Shown here: in pieces, positions 7,217-7,740 of the stretch
Position numbering within the stretch: the stretch's first letter is position 1
How the letters are laid out: each line of letters starts with the position of its first letter
Assembly: GCA_039184055.1 (NCBI GenBank)
Contig: JBCDBH010000288.1
Span: 1 to 7,740, forward strand
Direction of reading: 5' to 3'
From: JBCDBH01 sp039184055
Lineage (GTDB): Bacteria; Acidobacteriota; Thermoanaerobaculia; Multivoradales; J023
Length of the DNA: 7,740 nucleotides
The notes under the pieces: generated by a model
The model's input: the letters and a program-made list of their open reading frames with translations, nothing else
Told to the model about the DNA's origin: nothing
Databases searched by the model: none
Made by a program: the position numbers and the translations under genes

Positions 7217-7740
7217 TCAAAGCTCCCCAAGCAAGCGATCTCGATCCTCACGCAACTTGATCAGGCAGCCCATCGCGGGCAAATCGCCCCAAGCCAGCTC
7301 CGACCAGCGTTGCGCCCTCGCGCTCAAGCCGGCGAAACGATCGAGCACGCGCTTGGCATCAGAGGCTGAATAAACCGAGGTCAATACCTGAGTCCAATTG
7401 AGCAGCTCAGACGTGGCAGGCTTCTTCGTGAGCGCATGTACGCCCCTCAGAGCCTCGAATACATCGATCACTCGATCGAGAAAGAGCTCGCCGACATCGA
7501 ACCGCGACCTCAGAATGGTGTGCAAGGCATCGGTGCTCGGAAAGGTGATGTGAAAGAACACACACCGCCGCAAAAAAGGGTCCGGGAGCTGACGTTCGAC
7601 ATTACTAGTAATCACCACCAACGGTTTGACTTGGCCCTCTGGCCGACGCATGTCATGTCGATAGGTTGACGAATCCTGAGGATCCACCGGTCCGCTCGGA
7701 TCCTCGTCGGCAACCGGAATCTCACCGATCTCGAAGTGCC
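7217..7740 (-). CDS. MoxR-family AAA+ ATPase, C-terminal part (N-terminus outside window)
   Basis: The frame is open to the right edge, giving 173 codons before the stop, so the start and the Walker A and B motifs lie beyond the window. Visible AAA+ elements are the IGEIPVADEDP lead-in, sensor 1 in LVVITSNVERQLPD (TSN at 7601-7609) and FLRRCVFFHITFP with the arginine-finger position (7562-7576). An alpha-helical lid domain continues to the C-terminus. The TSN.ER.LPD.FLRRC signature is typical of MoxR ATPases that act as chaperone-like motors for vWA-domain partners. The stop is 3 nt before the GTG of the 991-aa vWA-like gene, so the two are almost certainly cotranscribed and probably work together. 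The GTG at 7687 is open as a start but is not the true one, because the AAA+ motif extends through it. I assign the family with confidence, but not the partner chemistry. Confidence 0.9.
   Translation of the reverse strand, partial: HFEIGEIPVADEDPSGPVDPQDSSTYRHDMRRPEGQVKPLVVITSNVERQLPDPFLRRCVFFHITFPSTDALHTILRSRFDVGELFLDRVIDVFEALRGVHALTKKPATSELLNWTQVLTSVYSASDAKRVLDRFAGLSARAQRWSELAWGDLPAMGCLIKLREDRDRLLGEL
7223..7228 (-). promoter_or_regulatory. Shine-Dalgarno GGGGAG for the 991-aa gene
   Basis: GGGGAG sits 9 nt before the GTG at 7213 and lies within the final codons (Gly-Glu-Leu) of the ATPase gene. It supports the GTG start at 7213 and coupling to the ATPase. Confidence 0.5.

Noticed and set aside
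7217..7687. Complete small gene starting at the GTG at 7687
   Set aside because: The AAA+ sequence continues upstream without a stop to the window edge (IGEIPVADEDP), so this is the tail of a larger MoxR gene.
3249..7740. DGR template repeat or reverse transcriptase within the window
   Set aside because: All sequence here is taken up by the three genes. I see no adenine-rich copy of the variable segment and no RT motif such as YxDD in a plausible ORF, so the DGR idea depends on sequence outside the window.

Overview
The window comes from a high-GC bacterium whose lineage I cannot name. A Gram-negative type is suggested by the membrane topology and by cysteine-rich domains predicted to lie outside the cytoplasm. 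It divides into two halves that differ in coding strand, codon habit and apparent role.

Left half (1-3248, + strand) looks like core genome with strongly C-biased third codon positions. It holds the 3' part of a UDP-glucose 6-dehydrogenase gene. A UDP-glucuronate decarboxylase (UDP-xylose synthase) gene follows, overlapping it at GTGA. Together they make UDP-xylose from UDP-glucose via UDP-glucuronate. Next come a 90-aa protein I do not recognise, preceded by a promoter-like TAGACT that suggests a leaderless mRNA, and a TVP38/DedA-type (VTT domain) membrane protein. In the last 190 bases of the VTT gene the codons switch abruptly from C-ending to G-ending, close to where the second half begins.

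Right half (3288-7740, - strand) is a tightly packed three-gene operon, read from right to left. It contains: (i) the C-terminal part of a MoxR-type AAA+ ATPase, running off the right edge; (ii) a 991-aa three-TM protein with a CoxE/vWA-like cytoplasmic portion and a C-terminal FGE-sulfatase (SUMF1/PvdO-like) domain; (iii) a 317-aa single-TM protein with a second FGE-sulfatase domain. Gene spacing is 3 nt and then a 4-nt ATGA overlap. This resembles the MoxR-vWA 'ternary' conflict systems known from multicellular and complex bacteria, here in an arrangement that would place both FGE-like domains outside the membrane and the ATPase partner inside.

The most interesting signal is at the 3' ends of the two FGE genes (4250-4363 and 3306-3419). 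These 114-nt segments align without gaps. Fourteen codons change amino acid, almost entirely through first and second codon bases and at positions compatible with template adenines (AAC, AGG), while the framework codons stay fixed. This is the layout of variable regions of diversity-generating retroelements (DGRs). No reverse transcriptase or template repeat is visible in the window, so this remains a hypothesis. A reasonable reading is a membrane-spanning sensor system with diversifiable or formerly diversifiable extracytoplasmic binding faces, coupled to a cytoplasmic AAA+ machine.
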